DNA of 64,000 nt, taken from NCBI RefSeq assembly GCF_900078365.1, contig NZ_LT598653.1:1612001-1676000 (forward strand), read 5' to 3'. Origin of the DNA: an uncultured Sphingopyxis sp. GTDB taxonomy: Bacteria; Pseudomonadota; Alphaproteobacteria; Sphingomonadales; Sphingomonadaceae. Below, piece after piece: positions 18,607 to 26,588 of the stretch. A program made the position numbers and the translations under genes. Position 1 is the stretch's first letter, and every line of letters begins with the position of its first letter. The notes beneath the pieces are model-generated. The model ran no database searches, was not told the DNA's origin, and saw nothing but the letters and a program-made list of their open reading frames with translations.

Positions 18607-20012
18607 CCGTCGCGGGTGCACCCGTCATGCGGCACCGCACGGCCATCGTTCGCCACAGCCTCTCGCAGCCGATGTCGCTGCTCGTTCAGCACGGGGTTCT
18701 CGCACCGGGCGTCGCGGTCTTCGATTACGGGTGCGGACAGGGCGATGATCTGCGGGCGCTCGCCGCTGCGGGTATCGAGGCGAGCGGTTGGGATCCGCAT
18801 TTCGCCCCGGACATTGCCAGGCAGGAGGCTGATGTCGTCAACCTTGGGTTCGTGCTCAATGTCATCGAGGATGCCCGAGAACGCCGCGAGGCGCTTCGCG
18901 ACGCCTGGCAGCTCGCGCGCGGCGTGCTCGCTGTCTCTACGATGATCGCGGGGCAGGTGTCGACCGAAGGCTTGCGGCCGTATCGCGACGGTTTTCTGAC
19001 CAGCCGCGGCACGTTCCAGAAATATTTCGGACATGCCGAACTGGGCGAACTCGTCGCCGATGTCACGGGGACGCAGCCCGTGGCGGCCGCGCCCGGCATA
19101 TTTTTCGCGTGCCGCCGCGCCGACGATCTCGAAGAATTTCTCCTCCGCCGCCGTATGGGGCGGCGATCGAGCACGGCGGCCTATCGCGCGCCGCGCGAAC
19201 GGCGCGCGGCCTCGGCCCGACCGCTACTTGCCGACCGGATCGCGCCCGCGCTGAACGAACTCGCCGAACTTGCCCAGATGCGCGGACGAATGCCGGTGGC
19301 GGAGGAGGTTCCGCTGGCGGTGATGGCGCTTCTCTCGCAACATCATGTCGCACTCCCGCGGGCGCTCGATCTCATGGCGTCGCTCCACCTCGATCCTGCG
19401 ACGATGGAGCAGGCCGCGACGGCCATGCGCGAGGATCTTCTCGTTCATTTCGCGCTGGCTCGGCTCAACCAGCGCCAGGGCGCGGACCGGCTCGGCGGTG
19501 CGATCGTGCGGGATATTCGCACACATTTCGGGAGTCAGAAGGAGCTGTTGGCCGAGTCCGGCGCCTATCTGATGGGTCTCGCCGACGTCGCCGCCGTCGA
19601 TGCCGCAATCGCGCAGGCAGCGGCGGGGGGTATCGGTGCGCTCGACCCGCGTGGCCGCCTGTTTGTCGATGCGCGCCGGCGCGAGGATCTGCCCGGCGTT
19701 TTGCGTGTCTATCTCGGATGCGCGGCCTATCTGGCGGGCGAGCCGGGCGACAATTCGCTCGTACGCATCGACAGTCAGCGGAAAATCGTCGCTTACATTC
19801 CGCTCGACGATCCGAAGTCCGCCGCACCTTTTGCAACGTCGATTATCAAGATCGATCTCAAGCGGCAGGCTGCAGTGTCGCAGCCGACGAGGCGGCGGCT
19901 GATCGCTAAAAGCAGAATATCCGGTCGGGCGACACGCGGTCAGCTCCACGCCGAGGCCGCTTTGCGAAAAGAAATCGGCGTGGGAGGAGATGTACTGATC
20001 GTCCGGTTGTGA
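18603..20012 (+). CDS. DNA phosphorothioation-associated putative methyltransferase
   Basis: The 469-residue protein begins with an RHRTAIVRHSLSQPM segment and then SAM-binding motif I, VFDYGCGQGDDLRAL, followed by GWDPHF. This N-terminal signature matches the family named DNA phosphorothioation-associated putative methyltransferase (TIGR04096 type), found beside dnd/ssp genes. Its substrate is unknown; DNA, tRNA or a protein of the system are all possible. The C-terminal half is helical with a beta-rich end. The start overlaps the preceding gene as ATGA. It closes the ssp operon, since 450 bp without an intact gene follow. Confidence 0.75.
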   Translation: MTVAGAPVMRHRTAIVRHSLSQPMSLLVQHGVLAPGVAVFDYGCGQGDDLRALAAAGIEASGWDPHFAPDIARQEADVVNLGFVLNVIEDARERREALRDAWQLARGVLAVSTMIAGQVSTEGLRPYRDGFLTSRGTFQKYFGHAELGELVADVTGTQPVAAAPGIFFACRRADDLEEFLLRRRMGRRSSTAAYRAPRERRAASARPLLADRIAPALNELAELAQMRGRMPVAEEVPLAVMALLSQHHVALPRALDLMASLHLDPATMEQAATAMREDLLVHFALARLNQRQGADRLGGAIVRDIRTHFGSQKELLAESGAYLMGLADVAAVDAAIAQAAAGGIGALDPRGRLFVDARRREDLPGVLRVYLGCAAYLAGEPGDNSLVRIDSQRKIVAYIPLDDPKSAAPFATSIIKIDLKRQAAVSQPTRRRLIAKSRISGRATRGQLHAEAALRKEIGVGGDVLIVRL

Positions 20013-20033
20013 GGAGGATTGCCGATGATTTGA

Positions 20034-20309
20034 GCTCCGACAAAAGGCGCTCGCTCAGGGGCCGGCGAACAGGGGGAGGCGCCTTCGAATGCCGGCGTAG
20101 CAAGCCCGGCGCTTCTGGGCGCGAAGCGCGTCTATGATCGGCGGGTCAACGACATCTATATTGAGACGAAGATTACGATCAATTCGCTGGTGGCGCGCCA
20201 TGCCGAGCTCGCCGCTTCGGGCGAGAAGCGCTATTTGCATTTCATTGTTCCCTCGGGCGGCGAGCACCGCGAAGCGCGCATTCTGCGAGATGCCCTGGGG
20301 ATGGACGAC
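20034..20309 (+). pseudogene. Orphan coding remnant without start codon
   Basis: This frame is open from 20034 to a TAG at 20307-20309, and its second half reads like real protein: VNDIYIETKITINSLVARH, then EKRYLHFIVPSGGEHREARI, ending LGMDDIF. There is no ATG, GTG or TTG early in the frame. A strong SD-like AGGGGGAGG at 20071-20079 precedes an ATG at 20089 that is in another frame and stops after three codons. I read this as a 5'-truncated or frameshifted gene. I do not recognise the family. An assembly error, or a CTG start near 20115, cannot be excluded. Confidence 0.45.
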
Positions 20310-20484
20310 ATATTTTAGCGGATCATCGAACAGGACAAGCGGTCCGGGGAGGGGCTTTGGATGGATATTGTACCGGGCGTTGATTGTCACCACATCCAAA
20401 TTCTGACGATTTGATATTACATCGAGGCGGTCCGCTGGCAAACTGGGTAGTTTACGCACAGGAATGATGGTGAAGGGGGAGCGA
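20310..20484. other. AT-richer promoter region of the membrane protein-methyltransferase-CHAT operon
   Basis: Between the remnant ending at 20309 and the ATG at 20485 the sequence becomes AT-richer (for example around 20375-20425) and contains a GGGGGAG ribosome-binding site immediately before the ATG. The promoter of the next operon is expected here, but I could not define -35 and -10 boxes with confidence. Confidence 0.35.
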
Positions 20485-20922
20485 ATGTCACAGGATCCGG
20501 GATCAGGGCGCGATGAGGCACTCGTCTATCAGCAGCGGTGCGAGGATTTCCGCTCGCTGAACGGCTTTCTATGGCAGTCGCCGCTGCTTATCATGACGTT
20601 GTCGGGCGGCTTGTGGTTCGCGGTCGCCAGCTTCGAACTCACCGATCAGGGGCGTTCCTATCTTCTCAACTTCGCAGGCCTCGCCAATCTGCTGATGATC
20701 GGCGCGCTCATACGGCTCCGCTGGGTGATGCAGCGTGTTCTTGGCGATATCCGCAAATATGATGGGAAAACCGTGACCGGAAGCAATTTCATCATAGTCG
20801 GTATTTTCTCGACACTGCTGCTGCTTGCCGCTGGGGGCTCCTTCATGGCCGCGAGAACTCCATCCGACTATTTCTGCAAAGTCCCTGAAGGAGCCGTGAC
20901 GAAGACAGCGTGCCCGATATGA
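20485..20922 (+). CDS. Small membrane protein with three predicted helices, candidate effector
   Basis: A 145-residue protein with a short soluble N terminus (EALVYQQRCEDFRSLN) and three hydrophobic segments at roughly residues 33-50, 59-76 and 104-125. The last is followed by a short extracytoplasmic or lumenal tail holding two cysteines. The ATG at 20485 has GGGGGAG upstream; an ATG at 20464 is possible. Its stop overlaps the ATG of the methyltransferase gene (ATGA), so it is the first gene of a three-gene operon. No family was recognised with confidence. Small helical membrane proteins beside CHAT or caspase-like genes are often killing effectors, so a membrane-disrupting role is a reasonable hypothesis. 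Confidence 0.65.
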   Translation: MSQDPGSGRDEALVYQQRCEDFRSLNGFLWQSPLLIMTLSGGLWFAVASFELTDQGRSYLLNFAGLANLLMIGALIRLRWVMQRVLGDIRKYDGKTVTGSNFIIVGIFSTLLLLAAGGSFMAARTPSDYFCKVPEGAVTKTACPI

Positions 20923-21533
20923 CTGTCGCCGACGGCGTCTCCTATTATGACGACAAAGCTCGCGGACTGTCCAAGCACTACGATCGGGTCACATTCGAGG
21001 CGGTCCACCACCCCGTGGTCTCATTTCTGCCGAAAAAAGGTAGCGCGCTCGACGTGGGCGCTGGGAGCGGGCGGGACGCGCGTGCACTTGCAGACCGCGG
21101 CTTGGTCGTCACCGCAGCAGAGCCATCTTCATCCTTTAGAGCCCTTGCTGCCAACCGCGATCCGCGCATCCGCTGGGTCGACGATAGGCTGCCGCGCCTA
21201 CCCCGGCTCGTCGATGAGGCGCTCCGCTACGATTTCATCCTTTGCTCTGGCGTACTCATGCTCGTCGAGCCGCGCGATATCCCGCAGAGTTTCGAGACAA
21301 TGCGCGCGCTTCTCGCTGCGGCGGGATATTTGTGGGTGAATGTCCGCGCACCCGTTGAAGGCGAACCAACTGGGGTCTTTTATCCCCATAGCGATGCGAA
21401 CCTGCTGGCCGCTGCTTCTGGTGCAGGTCTGGAATGCATTGAGCACGTCGAATCGCCCGACGCGCTAGGTCGTGATCAGCACCGGTGGAGAAGTTTCCTG
21501 TTCGTGCACCATGTGGACGGGCACGAGCGTTGA
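20919..21533 (+). CDS. Class I SAM-dependent methyltransferase
   Basis: The 204-residue protein has a clear class I SAM-binding motif ALDVGAGSGRDARAL (residues 43 on), an acidic AAEPS strand 2 and a YDFILCSGVLMLV strand 4. The N-terminal YYDDKARGLSKHYD is typical of small-molecule or tellurite/SAM-type methyltransferases (methyltransferase 11/12 superfamily). There is no DNA-methylase catalytic motif such as DPPY or PCQ, so DNA is not an obvious substrate. The ATG at 20919 overlaps the previous stop as ATGA; a GTG at 20910 is an alternative. Downstream it overlaps the CHAT gene. Within a CHAT operon it might make or modify a small molecule or modify a protein. Confidence 0.75.
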   Translation: MTVADGVSYYDDKARGLSKHYDRVTFEAVHHPVVSFLPKKGSALDVGAGSGRDARALADRGLVVTAAEPSSSFRALAANRDPRIRWVDDRLPRLPRLVDEALRYDFILCSGVLMLVEPRDIPQSFETMRALLAAAGYLWVNVRAPVEGEPTGVFYPHSDANLLAAASGAGLECIEHVESPDALGRDQHRWRSFLFVHHVDGHER

Positions 21534-23737
21534 GTGCTTCCGCATCTTTCGGCGAGGGTCCGCCACCGCGAGTGATGCGGCCCGAAATAGACTATTTCGT
21601 TGTTATTCCCGAGGACGACCCTTGGAAAGCCAGTCCCTTCCAAGGCTTTTCCTTCGGGATCACCGAAGCGTGGAACCTCGTTCGTGCGGTTGCCTCGCTC
21701 CCGGCAGATGTGCTTGAGCCCGCGCTTCCGATTCAGGCCCAGGCCGGGCGAAGGACAAATGGCGTTGCCGCATGGCGATGGAATCCTGCCGCGGCCTATG
21801 CAATCGACGGCCTAGCGATATCAGCGTTCCGCCCCTTCTGGGTAATGATGACCTGCGATCGTTCGACCGCGCGAAAAGTCGATCGCTGGATCGCGTCGCA
21901 GGCTATTCCCCCGCTCCATATCAGCGAGATTGATGGTCGCGGACGGATCCGGCTTCGCGATATTGAAGCCCGGCACCTTCTCGACCATTTTCGGGAGACG
22001 TTCGAACTTGCCATGCAAGCCGACCCCACACTGGATTCGAGACTTGTTCGCGAAGGTCTAGAGAAATGGGCACCGCGCCCGACCTTTCCGTTCGGCCGTC
22101 CGGTGCCGGGGCATAATGTGGTCATTCCCAATCTTATGTCTCTGGAGGGAGTGGGCTACGCCTTCATCGAGTCTGAGAAGTTGTTGCAGGAGGATCCCGC
22201 CGATTATCGTCGCGAAATCGCGGAGCTCGCCGACTTTGTTCTGAACGCCAGGTCACTGACCTACTCTTCGCTTGCTTATCGGACAACGCCGCCTCAGCCG
22301 GACATCTATATCACTGCGCCGTCGCTCTACTCGCACATTTACAAGGAAGGCTTGGGAGTGCCGTCCGGCAAGCGCGGGCACGCCGCACGTGCACTGGTCC
22401 GGATGATGCAGCGCCAGACGGGCTATCGCCTACTGGGTCACGGGAAGGTGTGGCGGGATATTCTGGACGACGAAATCGCCATGGGGTTGCTGGATATTCG
22501 TCGACGCGAAGTGTCGTTCCAGACCGTCGCGGCGGGCCTCGCGGCCGCCGGGACCTTATCGGCAACCGTTCGCCTGCCATCGGCAGTCAACCGTGCCAAC
22601 GGCTCGGTACGCCAGATGTCGAGCCATGCTCGTTCCGATCAGATGAGATCGCCCCGCAAACTCGCCAAGACTTTCGGAGAAGTCCAATTCCGGCTCGCCG
22701 AAGCGGTCGGACCTGAACTCCTCCGGGTAATTGCCAGCTCGCAGACGGGAGTGAAGCTGGTCGCCGATGCGCCACTTGAGTGGCTGCCCATAAACGGCCT
22801 TCCACTCGGCTTGTGCAAGACGGTCTCGCGTATAACGACGACGCCGGGCAACCTGCAGATCGGCCTTCTCGCCCGCACCGGTCTCATACACCTTTCGCCC
22901 GACGCATTCAGGAACATTTTGATCATCTCCGCCTTGGCCCCGGAGGATCCGATTTCCGCTATCCTGCTTGACATGATCGAGGAGTGGCAACCTATTTACG
23001 GCAACCAAGTCAGATTGCGGATCGTGAAGGTGGCGACGCGAGGCGAGTTCATCGCGGCTCTCAATGCCTTTCAGGGTGCGGTCATGATATTTGACGGGCA
23101 CGGTGGCCACGATGGGGCAGACGGGGTGGCGACACTTCGCGTCGGTCGCGATGAAATTTCGATCTGGGATCTCAAAACGGAGATCAGAATCCCACCGATC
23201 GTCATCCTGAGCGCCTGCGACACTCAGGCTGCGGACCGGTCGCATGCAACGACGGCGAACGCCTTTCTGGCGGGCGGCGCCGTCACCGTGCTGGGAAGCT
23301 TGCTGCCAGTCGATGCTCGCGACGCCGCCATGCTTGTCGCGCGTTTGATATGGCGTCTGGCGGAATTCCTTCCCGCCGTTACAGGCAAGGACGGACGTGC
23401 CCATCTCTGGAGCGAGGTGGTGGCTGGGATGTTGAGATTGCACCTCATCCTCGATCTGATTAGCCCTCTTCTGAAAGCGGGCTCCATCACTTCGGCGAAC
23501 TATCATGACATCAACGTCCGCGCGATCACTGCAACAACGAACCGTGAGGATAACTGGTGGGACGATGCACTGCATTCGGTCGCGGCAATACTTGGTTTGG
23601 AACCCGAAAGGGCGGCTGAAATGGGGCGCGAAGTCATTGCGGCGTCCGACGCCATTCGATACATCCAGCTGGGGAATCCCGAATTGATCGTCATCAAATC
23701 GAAAGCGCTGTTGAGGGACGAGGGGTACGATATTTGA
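21530..23737 (+). CDS. CHAT-domain (caspase-HetF-like) protein
   Basis: A protein of up to 735 residues whose C-terminal third is a CHAT peptidase-like domain. It has the histidine motif VMIFDGHGGHDG (about H524), the cysteine motif VILSACDTQ (about C563) and a downstream AFLAGGAVTVLGSLLPVD segment typical of CHAT. The His-Cys pair is intact, so it could be an active protease. The N-terminal 400 residues (from PEIDYFVVIPEDDPW) are not recognised and could be the sensor. The start is uncertain: TTG at 21530 gives a TTGA overlap with the methyltransferase stop, while GTG 21572 and ATG 21575 begin just before the conserved-looking MRPEIDYF. CHAT proteins act as defence proteases in several systems. 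Confidence 0.75.
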   Translation: MSASASFGEGPPPRVMRPEIDYFVVIPEDDPWKASPFQGFSFGITEAWNLVRAVASLPADVLEPALPIQAQAGRRTNGVAAWRWNPAAAYAIDGLAISAFRPFWVMMTCDRSTARKVDRWIASQAIPPLHISEIDGRGRIRLRDIEARHLLDHFRETFELAMQADPTLDSRLVREGLEKWAPRPTFPFGRPVPGHNVVIPNLMSLEGVGYAFIESEKLLQEDPADYRREIAELADFVLNARSLTYSSLAYRTTPPQPDIYITAPSLYSHIYKEGLGVPSGKRGHAARALVRMMQRQTGYRLLGHGKVWRDILDDEIAMGLLDIRRREVSFQTVAAGLAAAGTLSATVRLPSAVNRANGSVRQMSSHARSDQMRSPRKLAKTFGEVQFRLAEAVGPELLRVIASSQTGVKLVADAPLEWLPINGLPLGLCKTVSRITTTPGNLQIGLLARTGLIHLSPDAFRNILIISALAPEDPISAILLDMIEEWQPIYGNQVRLRIVKVATRGEFIAALNAFQGAVMIFDGHGGHDGADGVATLRVGRDEISIWDLKTEIRIPPIVILSACDTQAADRSHATTANAFLAGGAVTVLGSLLPVDARDAAMLVARLIWRLAEFLPAVTGKDGRAHLWSEVVAGMLRLHLILDLISPLLKAGSITSANYHDINVRAITATTNREDNWWDDALHSVAAILGLEPERAAEMGREVIAASDAIRYIQLGNPELIVIKSKALLRDEGYDI

Positions 23738-24037
23738 GGCTCACGGTGCGCTCCGGCATCGCCGCTGCGTTCAGATCAGGCGCGCGCCTTCGTTGGGAAA
23801 TCGACCGTCGGCCGAAATGCTACGCCGCCCCTACGTCGCTTCGATCACTTTCAAATGCGGTCGCTCGGTGAGTTTCAGGTCACTTTGCTGATATAGGCCT
23901 TTTCGGCATACGTGCCCACATTTCTCGGTCAATCGGTTGGGGATTTCGGGAACAACGACATTGCGCGCGCTACGTCAGCTTTGGTTATTTCTGAACCTGT
24001 AAGCCGTCAGTCAGCAATCGGCCATTGTGGTTCGAAA

Positions 24038-24074
24038 TGCGTCGGAGACGTACCTCGGTGCGTCGGAGACGTAC
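24038..24074. repeat. Tandem direct repeat, 16 bp, period 21 bp
   Basis: TGCGTCGGAGACGTAC occurs at 24038-24053 and again, identical, at 24059-24074. A spacing of two helical turns suggests a binding site for a regulator that sits twice on one face of the DNA, possibly the control site of the traG-trb operon. It is also compatible with iteron-like sites. Confidence 0.7.
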
Positions 24075-24113
24075 TGTAAGTTTGGCCGCCTAGCGCGGAT
24101 TTTATGGGCTCGG

Positions 24114-24135
24114 GTCCGGACAAGGCTGTCCGGAC
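24114..24135. promoter_or_regulatory. Palindromic hairpin just upstream of traG
   Basis: GTCCGGAC occurs at 24114-24121 and again at 24128-24135, separated by AAGGCT. The octamer is itself a palindrome, so the pair can form an 8-bp stem or serve as two operator half-sites. It ends 12 bp before the traG ATG and therefore lies in the leader, where it could mask the ribosome-binding site (GGGAG follows directly) or bind a repressor. Confidence 0.55.
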
Positions 24136-24147
24136 GGGAGCCTCATC

Positions 24148-26184
24148 ATGACCCCGACCAAATTACTCATCGGCCAGATCCTGATCGTCTTCGCGATCGT
24201 GATTCTCGGCGTCTGGGCCGCTACGCAATGGGCAGCCGCCATGCTCGGCTATCAGCCCGAGCTTGGCACGCCGTGGCTCCACCTCGGGGGAGTGCCGGTC
24301 TATCGGCCGTGGGACCTCTTTCCGTGGTGGTATCAGTATGAGGCCTATGCGCCGCACGTCTTCGACAAGGCGGGTTCGCTTGCGGCGGCGAGCGGTTTCA
24401 TCGGTTGCGGCGCGGCGATCGGCGGCTCGCTCTGGCGCGCGCGCCAGAAAGGACAGGTCACCACCTATGGCTCGGCGCGCTGGGCGAAGGAGCGCGAGAT
24501 CGATGCCGCCGGGCTGCGCGGCGATGCCGGTGTGTTTCTCGGGCGCCTGTCGGGCCGCTATCTGCGCCACGCCGGTCCCGAGCATGTCATGGCGTTCGCG
24601 CCGACGCGAAGCGGGAAGGGTGTCGGGCTCGTCGTTCCGACCTTGCTCAGCTGGACCGGCTCGGCCGTGGTCCACGACATCAAGGGCGAGAATTGGCAGC
24701 TGACCGCGGCGTGGCGTTCGCGTTTCTCGCATTGCCTCTACTTCGACCCAACCGACGTGCGCTCGGCACGCTACAATCCGCTGCTCGAGGTGCGCAAGGG
24801 CGCCTGCGAAGTCCGCGACGTCCAGAATATCGCCGATATTCTCGTCGACCCGGAAGGCGCGCTCGAGCGGCGAAATCACTGGGAAAAAACGTCGCATTCG
24901 CTGCTCGTCGGCGCGATCCTCCACATCCTTTACGCCGAGGAGGAAAAGACGCTCGCGCGCGTCGCGACCTTTCTCTCCGATCCTTCGCGCAGCTTCGCCG
25001 CGACGCTCGTCGCGATGATGCGCACCAACCATCTCGGGACGGCGGAGGAACCTCGGGTCCATCCGGTCGTCGCCTCGGCGGCGCGCGAACTCCTCAACAA
25101 GAGCGAGAATGAGCGCTCGGGCGTGCTTTCGACCGCCATGTCGTTCCTCGGGCTTTATCGCGATCCCACCGTCGCCGCGGTGACGTCGGGCTGCGACTGG
25201 CGGATCGCCGATCTCGTCGCCGCCGAGCGGCCGCTCTCGCTCTATCTCGTCATTCCGCCGTCGGATATTTCGCGGACCAAGCCGCTGGTCCGCCTGATCC
25301 TCAACCAGATCGGTCGCCGCCTCACCGAGAAGCTGGACGACCGGCGCTCGACCGCACGCCGCCACGACCTCCTGCTGATGCTCGACGAGTTTCCGGCGCT
25401 TGGGAGGCTCGACTTCTTCGAGACCGCGCTCGCGTTCATGGCCGGCTACGGCATCCGGGCTTTCCTGATCGCGCAGTCGCTCAACCAGATTTCCAAGGCC
25501 TATGGCGAGAACAACGCCATCCTCGACAATTGTCATGTCCGCGTCGCCTTCGCGACCAACGACGAGCGCACCGCGAAGCGCATCTCGGACGCGCTCGGCA
25601 CCGCGACCGAACAGCGCGCGATGCGCAACTATGCCGGGCACCGCCTCGCGCCCTGGCTCGCCCACGTCATGGTCAGCCGGCAGGAAACCGCGCGCGCACT
25701 GCTCACGCCCGGCGAGGTCATGCAGCTGCCGGCGACCGACGAGCTGGTGCTCGTCGCCGGGCTGGCGCCGATCCGCGCGAAGAAGCTGCGCTATTTCGAG
25801 GACGCCAACTTCAAGGCGCGCCTCGGCGCCGCGCCCGAACTCGCCCATGGCGGCTATGCCGATCGACCGGCAACACGCGGCGACGATTGGAGCGGCTGCG
25901 TCGCAGAGCCGGTCGCTGCCGACATCGATGTGTATGGCGCCGACGACAAGCTGGTCGAGGACGGCGGCGCGCAGCAGGCGAAGGAGCCCGAACTCGCCGA
26001 ACAGCCGGAGCAGCGCGTCGAGACCGCGCGCCCGACCAATCCGCTCGGCATCGACGACGACGCCGATCCCGCGATCGACAAGAAACTCATGGACCGGATC
26101 CGTCCGCTCGCGCCGGTGCTGATCGGTCATGCGATGGACGAGGCGGTGTCGCACGGCGGCGAGCAGCTGGGGCTCGGGCTGTGA
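24148..26184 (+). CDS. traG: Type IV coupling protein TraG (VirD4 family)
   Basis: The 678-residue protein has two N-terminal membrane helices (residues about 7-35 and 75-95), then Walker A APTRSGKGVGLVVPTLLSW, the characteristic GKG form of TraG/VirD4, and Walker B LLLMLDEFPALGRL. Coupling proteins bring the relaxase-DNA complex to the mating pore at the inner membrane. The ATG has GGGAG upstream. The last ~100 residues are acidic and variable, as in IncP-like ICE TraG proteins. Its stop overlaps the next gene as GTGA. It heads the traG-trb operon. Confidence 0.93.
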   Translation: MTPTKLLIGQILIVFAIVILGVWAATQWAAAMLGYQPELGTPWLHLGGVPVYRPWDLFPWWYQYEAYAPHVFDKAGSLAAASGFIGCGAAIGGSLWRARQKGQVTTYGSARWAKEREIDAAGLRGDAGVFLGRLSGRYLRHAGPEHVMAFAPTRSGKGVGLVVPTLLSWTGSAVVHDIKGENWQLTAAWRSRFSHCLYFDPTDVRSARYNPLLEVRKGACEVRDVQNIADILVDPEGALERRNHWEKTSHSLLVGAILHILYAEEEKTLARVATFLSDPSRSFAATLVAMMRTNHLGTAEEPRVHPVVASAARELLNKSENERSGVLSTAMSFLGLYRDPTVAAVTSGCDWRIADLVAAERPLSLYLVIPPSDISRTKPLVRLILNQIGRRLTEKLDDRRSTARRHDLLLMLDEFPALGRLDFFETALAFMAGYGIRAFLIAQSLNQISKAYGENNAILDNCHVRVAFATNDERTAKRISDALGTATEQRAMRNYAGHRLAPWLAHVMVSRQETARALLTPGEVMQLPATDELVLVAGLAPIRAKKLRYFEDANFKARLGAAPELAHGGYADRPATRGDDWSGCVAEPVAADIDVYGADDKLVEDGGAQQAKEPELAEQPEQRVETARPTNPLGIDDDADPAIDKKLMDRIRPLAPVLIGHAMDEAVSHGGEQLGLGL

Positions 26185-26588
26185 GCGCGCGCGGCAGCCA
26201 GGTGCGGCACCAGCTCTTTCTCGAGCGCGGCCTCAGCGACCGCCTCGCGCTGCTCGCGCGAAAGCCCGGCGTGACCAAATCGACGATCCTCGCAGAGGCG
26301 CTCGAGACCTGGCTCACGCGTCAGGGCGTCAATGAACTGCAGCAACGCTTCGGTCCGCGCCTCGATGGGCTCGCTCGCGTGCTCGCGCGGATCGAGCGCA
26401 ACAGCCAGATCGAGATCGAGATCCTCGCGCTTCTCGTGCGCTACCTGCTCGCGTCGGTGCCGCCCGTCGCCGAGGGCGACGACGTTGCGCGCGCGCAGGG
26501 CCGCGAGCGCTTCGAATGGTTCACGGCGAAGGTTGTCGAGGCCTTCCGCGAGGGCCGCGGCAGTTTCGGTTCGGGAACGGGCTCGTGA
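26181..26588 (+). CDS. CopG/ribbon-helix-helix-like regulator in the trb operon
   Basis: A 135-residue protein starting at the GTG that overlaps the traG stop. The N terminus (QVRHQLFLERGLSDRLALLARKPGVTKSTILAEALETWL) has the beta strand followed by two helices of a ribbon-helix-helix domain; proteins annotated as CopG family commonly occupy this place between traG and trbB in alphaproteobacterial elements. The C-terminal half is helical. It probably regulates the operon or binds near oriT. The stop overlaps the trbB GTG by 4 bp. Confidence 0.8.
   Translation: MSARGSQVRHQLFLERGLSDRLALLARKPGVTKSTILAEALETWLTRQGVNELQQRFGPRLDGLARVLARIERNSQIEIEILALLVRYLLASVPPVAEGDDVARAQGRERFEWFTAKVVEAFREGRGSFGSGTGS

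Larger units (their letters stand above)
23738..24147. other. Intergenic region upstream of the transfer operon
   Basis: This 410-bp stretch has no supported gene. It holds a tandem 16-bp repeat and a palindromic hairpin near its right end (listed separately) and is AT-richer between 23870 and 24010. It separates the defence cargo from traG and should contain the promoter and control sites of the transfer operon, or an origin of transfer; I cannot identify an oriT nick site by eye. Confidence 0.5.

Noticed and set aside
1..24147. A second copy of the tRNA-Lys 3' end as left attachment site
   Set aside because: I looked for the T-arm and anticodon-arm sequence in the left part and did not find it; the left junction is probably outside the window.
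24163..26154. 663-codon minus-strand open frame across traG
   Set aside because: Antisense shadow of the coupling-protein gene.
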